Origin: Tricholoma matsutake
Lineage: Eukaryota > Basidiomycota > Agaricomycetes > Agaricales > Tricholomataceae
NCBI GenBank assembly: GCA_026075535.2
Contig: AP026539.1
Coordinates: 10,230,001 to 10,294,000 of the forward strand
Length of the DNA: 64,000 nt
Reading direction: 5' to 3'
The translations under genes and the position numbers were made by a program. The notes beneath the pieces were generated by a model. The model saw only the letters and a list, made by a program, of their open reading frames with translations. It searched no databases and was not told the origin of the DNA. Of the stretch, positions 33,692 to 45,148 are shown piece by piece (position 1 is the first letter of the stretch; every line of letters begins with the position of its first letter).

Positions 33692-34518
33692 ACCAAGGAC
33701 TTGATAATAGTATAACTGACTCATTATTGTGTTTATCTACAATGACTATTTATACAAGCTTTTGATGTGTTGATTGGTAATCATAATCCATAATTAGAAT
33801 TTCCCATTATTAATAATCTGTGGGTGCATCATTACTACTATATCCAGAGTTGGTGTCAGTGTCTGTCAAGACTGATTTTCTCAACTGGATTTCCAATCAT
33901 TTTCCGCCACCCTTCCTGGCCGCCTTGCATCACAGCCCACCTCCTAACAGCAGCACTGCCTAGAGTTGAAATTCTCTCATTTCCAATTCAATGAAATGGT
34001 TTCAGGATATTTGCCTCAGAGGCCATTTTGTAAATTATCACAGCCTTGGAAACCGATCACCTCCAGACTTTAGTATTTAAGCTAGCTACTTTTGTCTTGT
34101 ATTAGCCAGTTTGTAAATCAACCAAGTCACCCACTTAATTCCAACCCAATTACACTCCAAATATTCTCTTAAGTTTATCTCAAACTTTATCTCATCCTCT
34201 CCAGGAATTCCCTGGACCTCTGATCTTCCTCTTTACCTTTGTCTTGAGATTAGGACACTTGATGAGGAGAAGGGCACAGCTTCTTATAAGTTGAAGCCAA
34301 GTCCTTTCTGTCCCCACACTTGGTATGGCACTTCTACCTTGCCCCAGGATCCTGTCAGGTTCCCTTCCCTGCTCAATCCATCCTTATCAACTCCTACCAT
34401 CTGGGTACAACTGGAAATCTGATGACTTCCTTCCTCCAGCTCAGCACTTAACAGTATTTACAAACTGGCACTTCTCTCATCAAACCCATCCCATCTTCTA
34501 TCTTCCAAAAACCTTCCT
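33692..34518 (+). other. Probable gypsy LTR/leader remnant
   Basis: No frame is supported. TGTTGAGACC at 33685-33694 looks like an LTR start, a TATTTAAGC lies near 34073, and gag follows at 34519. The downstream LTR end was not resolved. Confidence 0.35.
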
Positions 34519-34925
34519 ATGACTCCCACTGAATCACAGACTCAACAAACTACAAGAAACTCCCGCCATGCTGGCACGGTACCAGGTTTATCAGCAACCC
34601 ACCAATCTATACTTCCTTCCCCTAGGCACACTCCGACTTTTGGTGCATCCACCACACCATCCAACATCTTCAGGCTGGAGCACCCTCCATCAGTGCAAAC
34701 CTCATGTCTCAGCCTCTGGAGACCCCTCAGAATATGACTCCACTTAAGTATATAGAGAATGTTGGGCAACCTAACCCCTTTGATGAGGAAGGTCCAGGTA
34801 AAGAGGACAGACTTCCTGGTGGACCTGATGACCCTAGTTATAATGGCAACCTTAGAAGCCACTTAATTAATGGACTAGCAAAGGGAAATCCAAAGTTAAA
34901 ATATTACAGGGAGTGGAGGTGGACC
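34519..34925 (+). pseudogene. Gypsy gag N-terminal remnant
   Basis: It starts MTPTESQTQQTTRN at 34519. The frame shifts near 34700-34735 into VGQPNPFDEEGPG...LPGGPDDPS, an acidic Gly/Pro-rich run typical of gypsy Gag N-termini in this group. It stops at 34926. A 20-base segment CTAGCAAAGGGAAATCC is duplicated at 34876 and 34925. Confidence 0.45.
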
Positions 34926-34929
34926 TAGC

Positions 34930-35239
34930 AAAGGGAAATCCGAAGAGAGAACTCTAAGTACCCCTTTGCCAATGCCCAGTATATGTGAAGATTGCAAAAA
35001 TCAAATAATAGTCTAAAAATAGAAAAAGGCAGATCAAGGCTGCCAAATGACATCATACCAAGGGGTAGATGTTGGAAGGGGTACTCTGCCTCTAAATATA
35101 AAACTGTCAACATGCACAAATGTGATAGAAAGAGAAATTAGTAATAAAATAAGGAAAAATCATAGAAAATGAAGAATAGAAGGAAATGAAGTGAGGAAAA
35201 ATATAGGGTGAATGTAAAAAATAGGGGAACACACAGGGC
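34930..35239. other. Gap, nothing assigned
   Basis: A-rich sequence between two gypsy remnants in opposite orientation; no gene seen. Confidence 0.35.
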
Positions 35240-36390
35240 GCCCCCCCGAGTCCCCACTAGTCCCCTTACCATCACCCCCTCTCTAATATGCATCACCCCG
35301 ATGCATCTGGAATCACATATGACCAAATCAGTGACTTGAATGCAACATGGTGCAGCAGCATGCTGTCAGTGGATAGTGCTTAAAAGTCCGGTCCATAGGA
35401 CCAGAAAAAAACTGGGACCAAACTGGACCATAACCAATGAGAACTGGACTTTCAGTCCTGGTCCTCTGTGTTATGGTGTCAGTTTGGTCCACAGTCTGAT
35501 AAGCTCTTGGAAAGCAACAGGACCGCTCAAGACCAGTCCCAACTGGTCTTGAACCTATATGTAGATAATTTATTCTACTTACTACTAAGTACTTTACTAC
35601 TCAGTACTAATCCACCCCATGAGCAGGGCTCGTGAGGCTGGGGCAGGTGGTATATTGTTCATCATCCTCCCTCCCCGCTGTCTTGTCATGCCCCCCTCCC
35701 CTCCTTGCCAATTCCTCATCCCCACTGTCTTGTCGTGTCCACCTCCCCACTCCCTCCTTCCCTGCAATATCTCATTTCCCCCTCCCCACCATCCTCCCCA
35801 CTCCCTCATTACCAGTATCCTCCCCCCCTCCCCATCCACCCTGCAAGCAGTGGCTTACAATGGTGGTGGTTGGTGCTGGGGGGTTGGGCATTCACAGTGC
35901 CCCCACTGTTCCCCTCCCCACCATCTCATCATTTTTCGGGCTTATGGTGGTAGTATCAACCTGTAAAACAAGTAGTTAGTACAATTAAATATGAAAGAAA
36001 GAAGAAAAAAACTTACTGGGCTGTGTTGTGTCATCATTCCCTTCCCTGCTGTCTCATTACTCCCCCCTCCCTGCCATCTCATTGTCCATGTTGTGCCATC
36101 ATCCCCTCGCCACTGTCTTGTCATTCCTCCTCACCACTGTTGCCCCTCCCTCATTTCCAGTAACCTCCATAGGACTGAAAGAGGAAAACACCACCCCAGG
36201 CTTGCATTTGCAAGTGAAGGGGTGGTCCTGATGGATGGGTTTTTTTATATTCAGTTGGGGAGGGATGTGTGGGATGGTGGGGTGTGCTTACCTTGTGGCC
36301 CCTCATCAGTTGTCATCATCACTGTTTGTTGTTGACCCCACTACCCATCATTCATCATCAGTAGCTAGCAAGGCGGCCCTGTTCTGTTAT

Positions 36391-36548
36391 CCACTCCACG
36401 AGCAGATGCTCGCAGCAAGAGTCAGGGTTTTGGGGTTATAACATTGTAATAACAATGTTAGAGCCTACAAAATAATGTTAGTTGGTCTGAACAAAAGAAC
36501 AAAAAATGCTTACCTGGGGCCCAAATGACATCCAGCATCGTTTGGGCC
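36391..36548 (-). other. Hairpin-intron-hairpin module 3
   Basis: Hairpin GGGCCCAAATGACATCC...ATCGTTTGGGCC at 36518-36548, intron GTAAGC...TTTTGTAG at 36513-36465 (49 bp, CTAAC branch), second palindrome at ~36391-36415 (CCACGAGCAGATGCTCG). Confidence 0.5.
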
Positions 36549-37610
36549 TTGAAATATTGTTGTTGTCAATGACAAGCAGATAATCTAGATAAATAGATAA
36601 AGTCATATACTTATACCAGTGAAAGGAACTAAAAACAACTTACTTTAGGATCACAGAGGCTGAGGAAATATGGGGGAGGGTATGAGGTGGCACTGAAGAG
36701 TGTACACACATTGTTGATCACTCCATATTTACATTTGTTTACTCTGGACACTCAGACACATTCAGATGTTGTTATGCTGTGCATCAAGGTCCACAATTGG
36801 GTGCCTGTAAATATGTAGTAAATCATCATGATGTTTCCTATCTTACTTACCAATAGTTATGAGTCTATTCTATTGGAAATGATATGAGTAACAGTACCAC
36901 TGACAGGTTTTGAAGGTATTAAGGGTATAGCTCATGCTCCAATCAGCCAAATTCAAAACAAAATACACTCCTATAGTTCCCCAAATTCATAGAATAGATT
37001 TCCAAGTGAAAATTAAATGTTGTTATTTTCTCATCTTTTGTCATTTGTGAGCTTAATACATGTCAGAAAATAATTTGGAGGCCTGGAAATGAAGTATAAG
37101 ATGTGTTTTGATGTTCTACAACAAGTATTTAACTGTTTAAGGTGATGTGGAAGGACTGTGGCCACAAATACTGTTGAAGTGCAAGAATTGACCAATTGAT
37201 CAACTCAAGTTCTCCAGTCTTTGTGTCCCTTGCGACAATACTTTGTCAACTGAATATCAAGTACTCTACTTAAAAATAAAATTCAACCTCAAGTACATTG
37301 TAATAATATTGTAATATATTCCTGATCTATTTTTTGGGTGCTGGGAGGAGTGGAGGAGACTCAAGAGCATTGAAATTGATGAGCTCGATGGCTCAATCAC
37401 TGTCTGGCAACTGCCGAAATGAGTGATTGACACATTGGGGACACACATACACTTCATTTCTGACCACCATGGTGGCACCACCACCCCAACACTCATGATG
37501 GTGATGCCCTCTCCTCCCACTTCTGTCCTTTCCACCACCACCTGCCATCACTCAAACCCACCCATGCTACCCATGGCTACAGCAGTGCTATGTCACATGC
37601 AACAAATGAG

Positions 37611-37829
37611 GCCCAAATGATGGCTGGCAACATTGTTTGGGTCCCAAGTAAGTATTTCATTGCTTCTTTTTTACAACTAACTAACTTTTCTATTCATTTT
37701 TTAGGTTTTATTTCTGTGATCATGATGCTATGCTCCCAGAAATGGGCACCACATCTGAACGAATGAATGGACAACAAATGTGGGATTGAGCACCCATCCC
37801 CAGCCTCACAAGCCACTGTTTGTGGGGTA
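37611..37829 (+). other. Hairpin-intron-hairpin module 4
   Basis: Plus-strand copy: hairpin GCCCAAATGATGG...TTGTTTGGGT (37611-37642), GTAAGT...TTTTAG intron 37648-37704 with CTAAC, and then CTCACAAGCCACTGTTTGTG near 37803-37822. It is opposite in orientation to module 3 of the same element. Confidence 0.5.
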
Positions 37830-39880
37830 GTATTTAAAGGTCCAGTTCAGTCCAGTTTTTTTGCCCCATTGGGATGAACTGCAACTGCAACTGGTTGCCT
37901 ATTATGGTAAGACCCCAAAAAACCAGATTGAACCCCAAAAAACCAGTCCAAACCAGTTCAAACTGCAGTTTGGTTGTAACCAGTTTGAGCTGACTAAAAC
38001 TGGTCTTCTCGCAGAATTTAGTACATAAAACCAGTTGTAAACTATAGTATATAGTGTATAGTAGTTGACCATAAAGGTTTTATGGTGATAACAATCCTCT
38101 ACATCTCAAAAAACACAACTACAAGATGTTGTGCAAGTTAGATTTTGCAGTAACATATCATTTTGGCCATAGCACATGTAATTCTGGACCATTTCTCTTG
38201 AGAATATAGTCAAAAGATGCATATTTACGAGGGGTACATAGTAGTGGTTCAAACCAACTTGAACCGGTTTTTATCGGTTCGGTTCAGAGCAGTTCTTCCA
38301 TCCTGAGAAGCCCAAACTGCAACTGACAGTCCAGTTTTTTGTGGTTCAGTCTGGTTCAGTTGCAGTCTTTTTCCAGTTTGATGAACCCAGACCATTAAAC
38401 ACTATTGTGGGGTGGACTACAGGTGCTATTGGACCATGTAAATGGTGAACGACGGGGCATGGATGATGAGAATAGGGATGACCAACGTGACCAGGACAAT
38501 GACAGACGATGCCAACGACGCCAATGCCAGTGCCAATGCCATGTAAAGGACCTGGATGACAAAAATGGCAACGATGGATGCCAACACCAGGGCCTACAAT
38601 GACATACAATGACAATGATGGACAGACAATGACAATGATGCCAACAACACCAATGCCAACAGACAACAACAATGCGAATGCCAACAACACCAATGCCAAT
38701 GCTAGCAGGAACATCAACAATGCCAATGTGCCCCCCTCCCTTGCTTGAAACGTGAGATGGAGGGGGCTGGTTTCTTTCATTTTCTATTAATGTACCTGCC
38801 CCAGCTTACAACCAGCCTCGCAGGGTGGTTCTTAGTGTTTCATTTTTTTATTATACTGTAAATTAATTAAGTACTCAGTAAGTAGTTATAAGTAACTAGG
38901 TAGCTATGAACATTGGTCCCAACCAGTCCTAGGACGTCTGGTGTTGGTTAAGTTGAAATACACAATAAGCAAGAACTGGTTTGGTCCCCAGTTACAGCCC
39001 AAGTGGGTGAAAAACTGTGACCGGACTGGACTTTTAAGCACTATCAGTGGAATTCCTTGACTAACTGAGGGGCATTCATATTGGACTCCTCAACCCATGA
39101 GTTCTCCTCATACCCATAACCCTTCCAGTGCACCAAATACTAAAGTTTTCCTCGACACAACCAGCTGTCCAAGATTGACTCAACTTCATACTGGGGTTCT
39201 CTCTTGATCACTATAGGCAGTGGTGGTGGATGTGAACGGCGTCCTGGGAATGGATCTGGGAGAGCTGGAAGGAGTTTGACAACATGGAAGACTGGGTTGA
39301 GTCTGGACATGGAGGCTGGGAGGTGCAGATGAAATGGTCCCAGGAAGGGATGGGTGAGTTTCTTGGATGGACATGTGGTGGAGATGTCACTGGAGTCAAG
39401 ATAAACTTGATCACCAATCTTGTACTGAGGGGCCAGAGAATGGTGTTGATTGTAAAAGTGCACCATATTGTCCTTCACCTTCACTAAGGCTGCCTTTGCC
39501 TCCTCCAAGCTATCCCTCATGCATTCTGTAAACTCATTCACCATCTCGATGTGTGAGGGAGTTTGGTGAGGTTCAAATCCCATGCATGGATGCCATCCAG
39601 TGTCTAAGAGGAAAGGGGTCTGTTGAGTGGAAGCATGGACATCATTATTGTATCCAAACTTGGCCAAGGGGAGAAGATCGTCCCAATTGTCCTGGTGCTC
39701 ATTGATGAAGATGCAGATGTACTGCTCCAGTTCCTGGTTGACTCGCTCAGTCTGGCCATCAGTTTGGGGGTGATAGGTGGTCAAAGCAAGGAGTTTGATC
39801 CCCAGAAGTCAGTACAGCTCACGAGTGAACTCTGCCACAAACTGAGGGCCATGATCAGAGAGGAAGTCCATGTAACAGAA

Positions 39881-40019
39881 ATAAATTGGTGCAATTTCAG
39901 ATCCAGTTTGGATCTTTTGACATCCTGCTGTAGAACCCAGCACATTCTGCCAAATTCCTCCAGGTGTGATACATCTGGTTTCTTTCCCCAGAAGACTTCA
40001 TTGGGTACCTTATGATCCT
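39881..40019 (-). pseudogene. Copia integrase C-terminal fragment
   Basis: It reads VPNEVFWGKKPDVSHLEEFG and then CWVLQQDVKRSKLD, the conserved Copia segment after the DDE core. It joins in frame to 40335-40442 when the MITE is removed. Confidence 0.75.
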
Positions 40020-40334
40020 TAGGGCAAGGCAGGGGTTATCCCTGGGTGTCAAATCTCATACCCTTACCCCTACCCCTAAACACCCTACCCTTAGGGGTAA
40101 GGGTATGGAAACATATAAGGGTTGCCAAGGGTATGGGAGGGTTTGTCAAGGGTACAAGGGTTTGGCACAAAATCAACATATTTAGAGCAAAATTCATTTG
40201 AAAAGTGTTGATAACTATTGTATTTACTATTAATGTCACATATTAATACCTCTTGACTTCCAAACCCCTACCCTTACCCCTCATACCCTTAGCCCCAAAA
40301 CACAAGGGTATACCCCTGCCCCTGCTTTGCCTTA
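40020..40334. mobile_element. hAT-type MITE in Copia
   Basis: 315 bp with ATGATCCT duplicated (40012-40019, 40335-40342). Ends TAGGGCAAGGCAGGGG and TAAGGCAAAGCAGGGG (complement). Interior runs of ACCCTTACCCCT-type words in both orientations form hairpins. Confidence 0.85.
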
Positions 40335-40442
40335 ATGATCCTTGATTGATCACATGGGAGATCTATTTTTGAGATGGGTTGTGTAAGCAATCGCTTCTCT
40401 CCAAAGAGAGTGTGGGAGTGCATGCTGATGCAGCATTGTGTG
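40335..40442 (-). pseudogene. Copia integrase fragment
   Basis: It reads MLHQHALPHS, and after a one-base frame change LWREAIAYTTHLKNRSP, the segment following the catalytic Glu. Its upstream neighbour is 46287-47249. Confidence 0.75.
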
Positions 40443-41287
40443 TAGTGTTTGAAGGTCTGGTCCGGTTTGCTTTTTTCCCAATTTGGGCCCAAACTGGAAC
40501 CACAACTGGTTCTATTACATTCCCAAACTATATAAAACTGGACTGAACTGCATGAAACCAGTTCATTGCAGTCCAGTCCAGTTTAAAAACCAGTTGTGGA
40601 CCAGTTTGGGTCACAACCAGTTGTCTACTGACTACAGTCAGCTTAAACTGACATTAGACAAGTATTAATACCATTAATAAAGCCCCTCACAGGCAGGGGC
40701 CTGTGAGCAAGCATGTAGGTAGTAAAATTGAACAGAATGATATATCCCCTACCTTGCAGGATGTGCAATGTAGGGGGGGGGAGTCAGTTAGCAAGTGTAC
40801 TAAGAGCAAAAAAACCCTCCCGCACTTGAAGCGGGAAGGGGCCATTGCTGTCATCACTCATCCCCCATTGTTGTTGGCCCTAGTCATTGTTGTCCATAGT
40901 CATTGTTGTCTGTAGTCATTGTTGTCTGTAGTCATTGTTGTCATTGTTGTCCCCCATTGTTGTTGTTGTTCCCCATCATTGTTGTTCCCCATTGTGGTCC
41001 CTGGTCATCATTATTGTTGGTCATCATCATTGTTGGTCATCATTGTCATTGGTCATTGTTGTCATTGGTCATCATTGTCATTGTTGTTGGTCATTGTCAT
41101 CCCCCATCATTGTCATCCCTGGTTGTTGTTGTTCCCTGTCATTGTTATTCCTGTCTTTGTGGTCCCTGGTCATCTGTCGTTGGCCCCCACAAAACCCCCT
41201 GCAAGCAGCAGCTCACAGGGTGGGGCAGGTGCTGGGCTGCTGGGTCCTCATGCATCGTCGTCCCTCCTCTCTGTCAGCACCCCCATC

Positions 41288-41470
41288 TCCCCCAGTGAGC
41301 AGTGGCTCACAGGCTGGGTGGGGGTACTGTGTTGGGGTAGCAGTCAGCAGTTGGATGTTGTTGTTATCAAAAGAAAGAACCTAAAAAATGAAAATGAAAG
41401 TATTAGTGTAGTTAAACAAATAGAAAAAAAAAAACCTGAGCCCAAACGACACTAGTTGTCATTTGGGCTC
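41288..41470 (-). other. Hairpin-intron-hairpin module 5
   Basis: Hairpin GAGCCCAAACGACACTAG...TGTCATTTGGGCTC at 41438-41470; intron 41435-41381 beginning GTTTTT and ending TTTTTTAG; second palindrome GTGAGCAGTGGCTCAC near 41294-41309. A further copy of the second palindrome lies upstream at 41519-41535. Confidence 0.5.
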
Positions 41471-41616
41471 GCTTCGGTCATTTGAGTCATCCTTGTTGTT
41501 AACAACCCTAACTTGCCCTGTGAGCAGTGGCTTGCAGGCATGGTCATGGTTGTTGTTGTTGGTCATGGGAGTGGTGTATGCAAGTGACACCACTTTTTCA
41601 TTTGGGTGTGCAAACA

Positions 41617-41653
41617 CAACCAAATGGTCCATGCACAGCCCAGGGTATATAAG
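41617..41653. promoter_or_regulatory. Conserved TATA-containing block
   Basis: CCAAATGGTCCATGCACAGC and then CAGGGTATATAAG recur nearly unchanged in hAT-like element 3 at 52876-52912. The TATATAA suggests a promoter. Direction is uncertain: TATATAAG favours plus, while the hairpin-intron modules lie on the minus strand. Confidence 0.4.
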
Positions 41654-41869
41654 CACTTGCTTTTCAGCCTCATTCCACGGGCATGCCCCACTTTTATTTT
41701 ATTTCATTAGATATTTATTTAAAATAGATACAGTATATATACATCTAGTCAGTCTCAGTTGCAACTAGTTAGGACTGGTCTTTAGCAGTTTTCAATATAT
41801 ATATATTGTGGGGCAACTGCAACTGCAACTACAAGGAACTGAGGGCAACCGCAACTGTGATGTAACCGG

Positions 41870-42994
41870 TGATGATGCTTGACCCAGAAACCCAAACAAA
41901 ACCTACTATATGGCTTTGGATGGTATAACACAAGTCAGAGGAAGGTTGTGAGGCCCTCTAGATGTCACCTGTCAGACTGACTGTCAAATAGTCATAAAAG
42001 GACTGCTTGTCGAAGCAATTTGAAGTTAAAAGAATGTGTTTCGTGGAATTTCGGAGAATTTCATGGCTAGATCAATGAATTCGAAGTGCGCAAATATGTT
42101 TGAATGCAAGATTGGGGACTAGACGAGTAGTAGAAGCAAAGCAAAGGCAAATTGAGGGAAATGAGAGCAAAAATAGTGTAATGCAAGGATGTTTGAGGAA
42201 TTTCAAGGATTTTCGAAGATTTTTGAAGAAGTTTAGCATAAAACACCAGACTTCAGACTGAATAAGACTAAACTGTACTCTCAAATCAATGTGATCTGGG
42301 AGGAAGACAACGACTTTCTTGTTTTTCTTTGTATCTAGTACATCTTTTTATATAAAATAAAGAAAGTACCTAAAAAGGCTAGAGAACATGAGGCAAACAT
42401 GTGGAAAACTCAAGGCAAAAGACAATAGAAGTGTATCAGAACAATAAAGCGAGACTAGAAAGGGTGAATATAACACATGATGAAGAAATAATAAGAAAGA
42501 ATAGCTAAAAGCAGACTGTCCTTATTATAAATTGCATAAACATCGGAAACTGCTTCAAGTGGATTGTATGCATGTGCATGTGGTTGAAATGTGTTCGATA
42601 TACTCGAGATAGTGTCCCATGTGTCCAGCATGCGTCCGAAGATCGTTCACATAGGAAATACTGTGTCCAAAGATGTTTTTCAAGGTTCAAGGTTTTTCAA
42701 AGATTTTTGAAGTTTCTTCAGCTTTCGTTCATGGCCCAAAATCGGTGCGATATTGCTCGAAACTGGTTCAGAACTCATCGACAATGTTCCAAGTGTATAT
42801 TCTGAGCTGTCTGAAGGTCAGGGGAATTGTATTATGGTGGCTGAAGGCATGCAAAGAATTTTGAAGCATTTTCATGACTTTGCAGAGGTCCATATGGGTT
42901 TGTAGAGCTTTGTAGAGGTCTATAGAACTTCATAGAGCTTCGACAATGATCATAGATGTGTTTTCCGAGCTTGAACAACAAGGTGGACCTATCA
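41870..42994 (-). repeat. 3' LTR of the gag-only element
   Basis: 1125 bp, TGATGATGC to CCTATCA on the plus strand. It shares long identical stretches with the other copy, but has small indels. Confidence 0.85.
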
Positions 42995-43004
42995 TCCTCC
43001 CCCT
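42995..43004 (-). promoter_or_regulatory. Polypurine tract
   Basis: On the minus strand AGGGGGAGGA lies directly before the 3' LTR start TGATAGG. Confidence 0.65.
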
Positions 43005-43226
43005 GACTAAAATCCTGACCATCCCGGTCAGTCAATCAAACTGTGAAGGTAAATCAAATTAAATCGAAATGAAGCCATGCGAAATGAGGTGTCGAAGCTA
43101 AAATGAAAGCCATCGAGGCTAATCGAAGAATGTTGAGCATGGTGAAGATGAGTTCAATAAATAGAACAAAGTCGAAATGAAAAAGACGACAAAGGAAATA
43201 GGTGAATTTGATTGATGTTGACAATG

Positions 43227-44975
43227 CTAACCATGATTGCAATAATTGGGTCGAGGAACTAGTTGAATATAGTTCAAACAAAATATTGAGGGATCGAAAA
43301 CAAGGTTGACAAAACTGTGGTCAATGATGGATGTAATGAAATTTTTGGGGATGACGACAAGGGTTGTGAGCTGAGGACTATGGATATATGATGGGTACCA
43401 AACTTTGAGCACTATATTGGACTTTGAGGGTGAATGCAAACATGAATCTGGTGACGAAATATATGAGGGCGAAGGCAATATCGAAATAGATGATGAAATG
43501 GACGATGGCACAGAGGACGAGATTGAGGACGAAAATATCCAGAGTGGCAAGTGCAAAGACGAGGTTGAAATAGGCAATGATGAGGACAAATATGACGAAA
43601 ATATCAGGGGCGAGATTGGACTAGATTGCAGAGGCAAAAATGGTGTTGGAGGACGAGTTGAAGTCAAAAATGGTAATTTGAATATTTCACGTTCTTTGGA
43701 TGATGTCAAAACTGTCAAAGCTGGTATGATTGGTGCGATAGGCAAAGGGGAATTTATCAGAGATGAAACTGGTGCAAACAATGCGATGGACGAAGGCGAA
43801 GCTGGTGAGACCGATGATGGCAAAGTCGATACTAATGAAACAGGTAGAATGGGGTCAATCGAACTCGAAGCTGATGAAGCTGCAACTATGTGATGAAGAC
43901 TAGGAGGTGTGACATGACAATTTTGAAGTGCAAAAATTTCTCATTCAAGTGCAAGCTCTTTTTCGAGGGCTAATTCATGTTTGAGCACTGCGATGCGAGC
44001 TTCTATGCTATCCAAAATGTGCAAGCTGTGATGCATACCATCAAATGTTTGGTTTGATGTGGTCAAAGGTGCTATATCAGTGAAGAACAAGGTCGGGACA
44101 GAAATTTTGGACCCTGTTCTGGTCAGATGCGAAGCTGCAAAAACTGATGTGAAGCTCGATGCAAAATTTTCAAGAATGTGCAAAATATCTTCGGAGTTGC
44201 TCGATGTGTTAGACTGCGATGAATTTGAGGTCGAGATCGATTGCTGGGGAATGGAGTATGAGTTCGAGCATGCTATAACAAATTTCGCAGTGTCATGGAT
44301 GTCATTCAGAGTGTATGGGTCATCGGGATAATGATCAGGGAGCTTAACTTCGAGATGATGTGCGATTCGAGTCCATAAATCTGTTTGAAACCCTCAAACA
44401 AAAGCTCGACTTTGTTCAGCTTCCAAAATTCTGTGTCTTGAGCAAAGAAAATTTGTAACATTGTAGAATGTCCTATAATAAACTCCTAGATTGTTTGAGT
44501 CAAAAATGATGATGCAAAGCTGTTTGTGAATGAGTGTGTCCATGTCTGAAATGCTGTATTTGTGTTTGTCTTCTGATCTGGGATAGAACTTGTGTAATGC
44601 AATGCAAAATGCATTAAATGAGGTGCTGGGCTGGTACTCTGGAAGCAATTCCCAGAGTTCGCAAGAATCGATGTCGACATATCTGCAGGTGTACTTCTTC
44701 TTTAGGTCATGATCTGTAATACCGCAAGTTGGGAAGAGAAATTCGAGCTCTTCAAAGTATTTTTGTAGCTCTCTAGGCTGTATTGGATCGAATTTTGGAG
44801 CCATGGAATGACCATGAGCTGCATACAGGACGTCAACATGTTCGAAGTAGATTTCGGGGGCTGCAAAGTCGAAATTTGTGCAATATTGGGCTTCATGTGT
44901 TTCAAAGTCAAAGACGGTAGCGAAATAGTAAATGTGAAGGGTGAAAGAGTGCGAAATGATATTATCAATGGTCAA
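43227..44975 (-). pseudogene. Gag-type protein with coiled coil, two stops
   Basis: One frame runs 583 codons on the minus strand, broken by TGA at 44396-44394 (AFV, stop, GFQTDLW) and TGA near 43941, both explicable as CGA to TGA. Motifs familiar from Agaricomycete LTR elements: FDPIQPRELQKYFEELEFLF, YVDIDSCELWELLPEY, FYPRSEDKHKYSISDMDTLI and HILDSIEARIAVLKHELALE (a coiled coil, ~44010-43945). Ser/Pro-rich downstream. No Cys knuckle was found. An acidic plus-strand frame at 43405-43893 is its antisense shadow. Confidence 0.75.
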
Positions 44976-45126
44976 GATACTGTATTAAGACCTCCTGGTT
45001 GTTCAGGAGGGTTGGAGGCGCTATGAGTTCAATGCGAAATCGAAATTGTCGAGCTTCCTTCAGCCAAAGGCCGAAAAAAATGGTGGTGGAAAGGTGGGGA
45101 GGTCCAACGATGAACTGATCTAGAAA

Positions 45127-45146
45127 GCCCTCACGGTGGGCTCCAA
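45127..45146 (-). promoter_or_regulatory. Candidate tRNA primer-binding site
   Basis: On the minus strand, just inside the 5' LTR, TGGAGCCCACCGTGAGGG begins with the TGG expected opposite a tRNA CCA end. The tRNA was not identified. Confidence 0.45.
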
Positions 45147-45148
45147 AA

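Larger units (their letters stand above)
35374..39043. mobile_element. hAT-like non-autonomous element 1
   Basis: 3670 bp. Ends TAGTGCTTAAAAGTCCGG and complement; perfect 8-bp duplication TCAGTGGA (35366-35373, 39044-39051). The same terminal family occurs at 40443-46286 and 47258-53235. The subterminal 300 bp on each side are full of GGTCCAGTT / AACTGGACC words in both orientations, likely transposase-binding repeats. No transposase. It carries modules 3 and 4. Confidence 0.9.
35240..39880 (-). pseudogene. Gypsy C integrase and chromodomain, split by hAT-like element
   Basis: The minus-strand pieces 39880-39044 and 35373-35240 belong together. The first has DHGPQFVAEFTREL and HPQTDGQTERVNQELEQY (integrase core), and then YKIGDQVYLDSSDI and PQYEVESILDSW with VHWKGYGYEENSW (chromodomain). 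Removing 35374-39043 and one TCCACTGA copy joins LVKEFH to QHAAAP in one frame, apart from a TGA that likely replaced CGA. A stop near 39815 and one at 39138 also break it. The 5' side ends abruptly against Copia at ~39881. Confidence 0.8.

Noticed and set aside
40055..40110. Telomere-like CCCTTACCCCTA repeats
   Set aside because: They occur in both orientations inside a short MITE with its own target duplication, not as a terminal array.
40903..41455. Long overlapping frames rich in Val, Ile, Cys and His
   Set aside because: They are all produced by a CATTGTTGTC-type simple repeat inside hAT-like element 2, open in several frames at once.
43405..43893. 162-codon acidic plus-strand frame
   Set aside because: It lies antisense to the Ser/Pro-rich part of the gag pseudogene. 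The strand of the element is fixed by purine tract and gag motifs; the acidity is a mirror of the opposite strand's composition.
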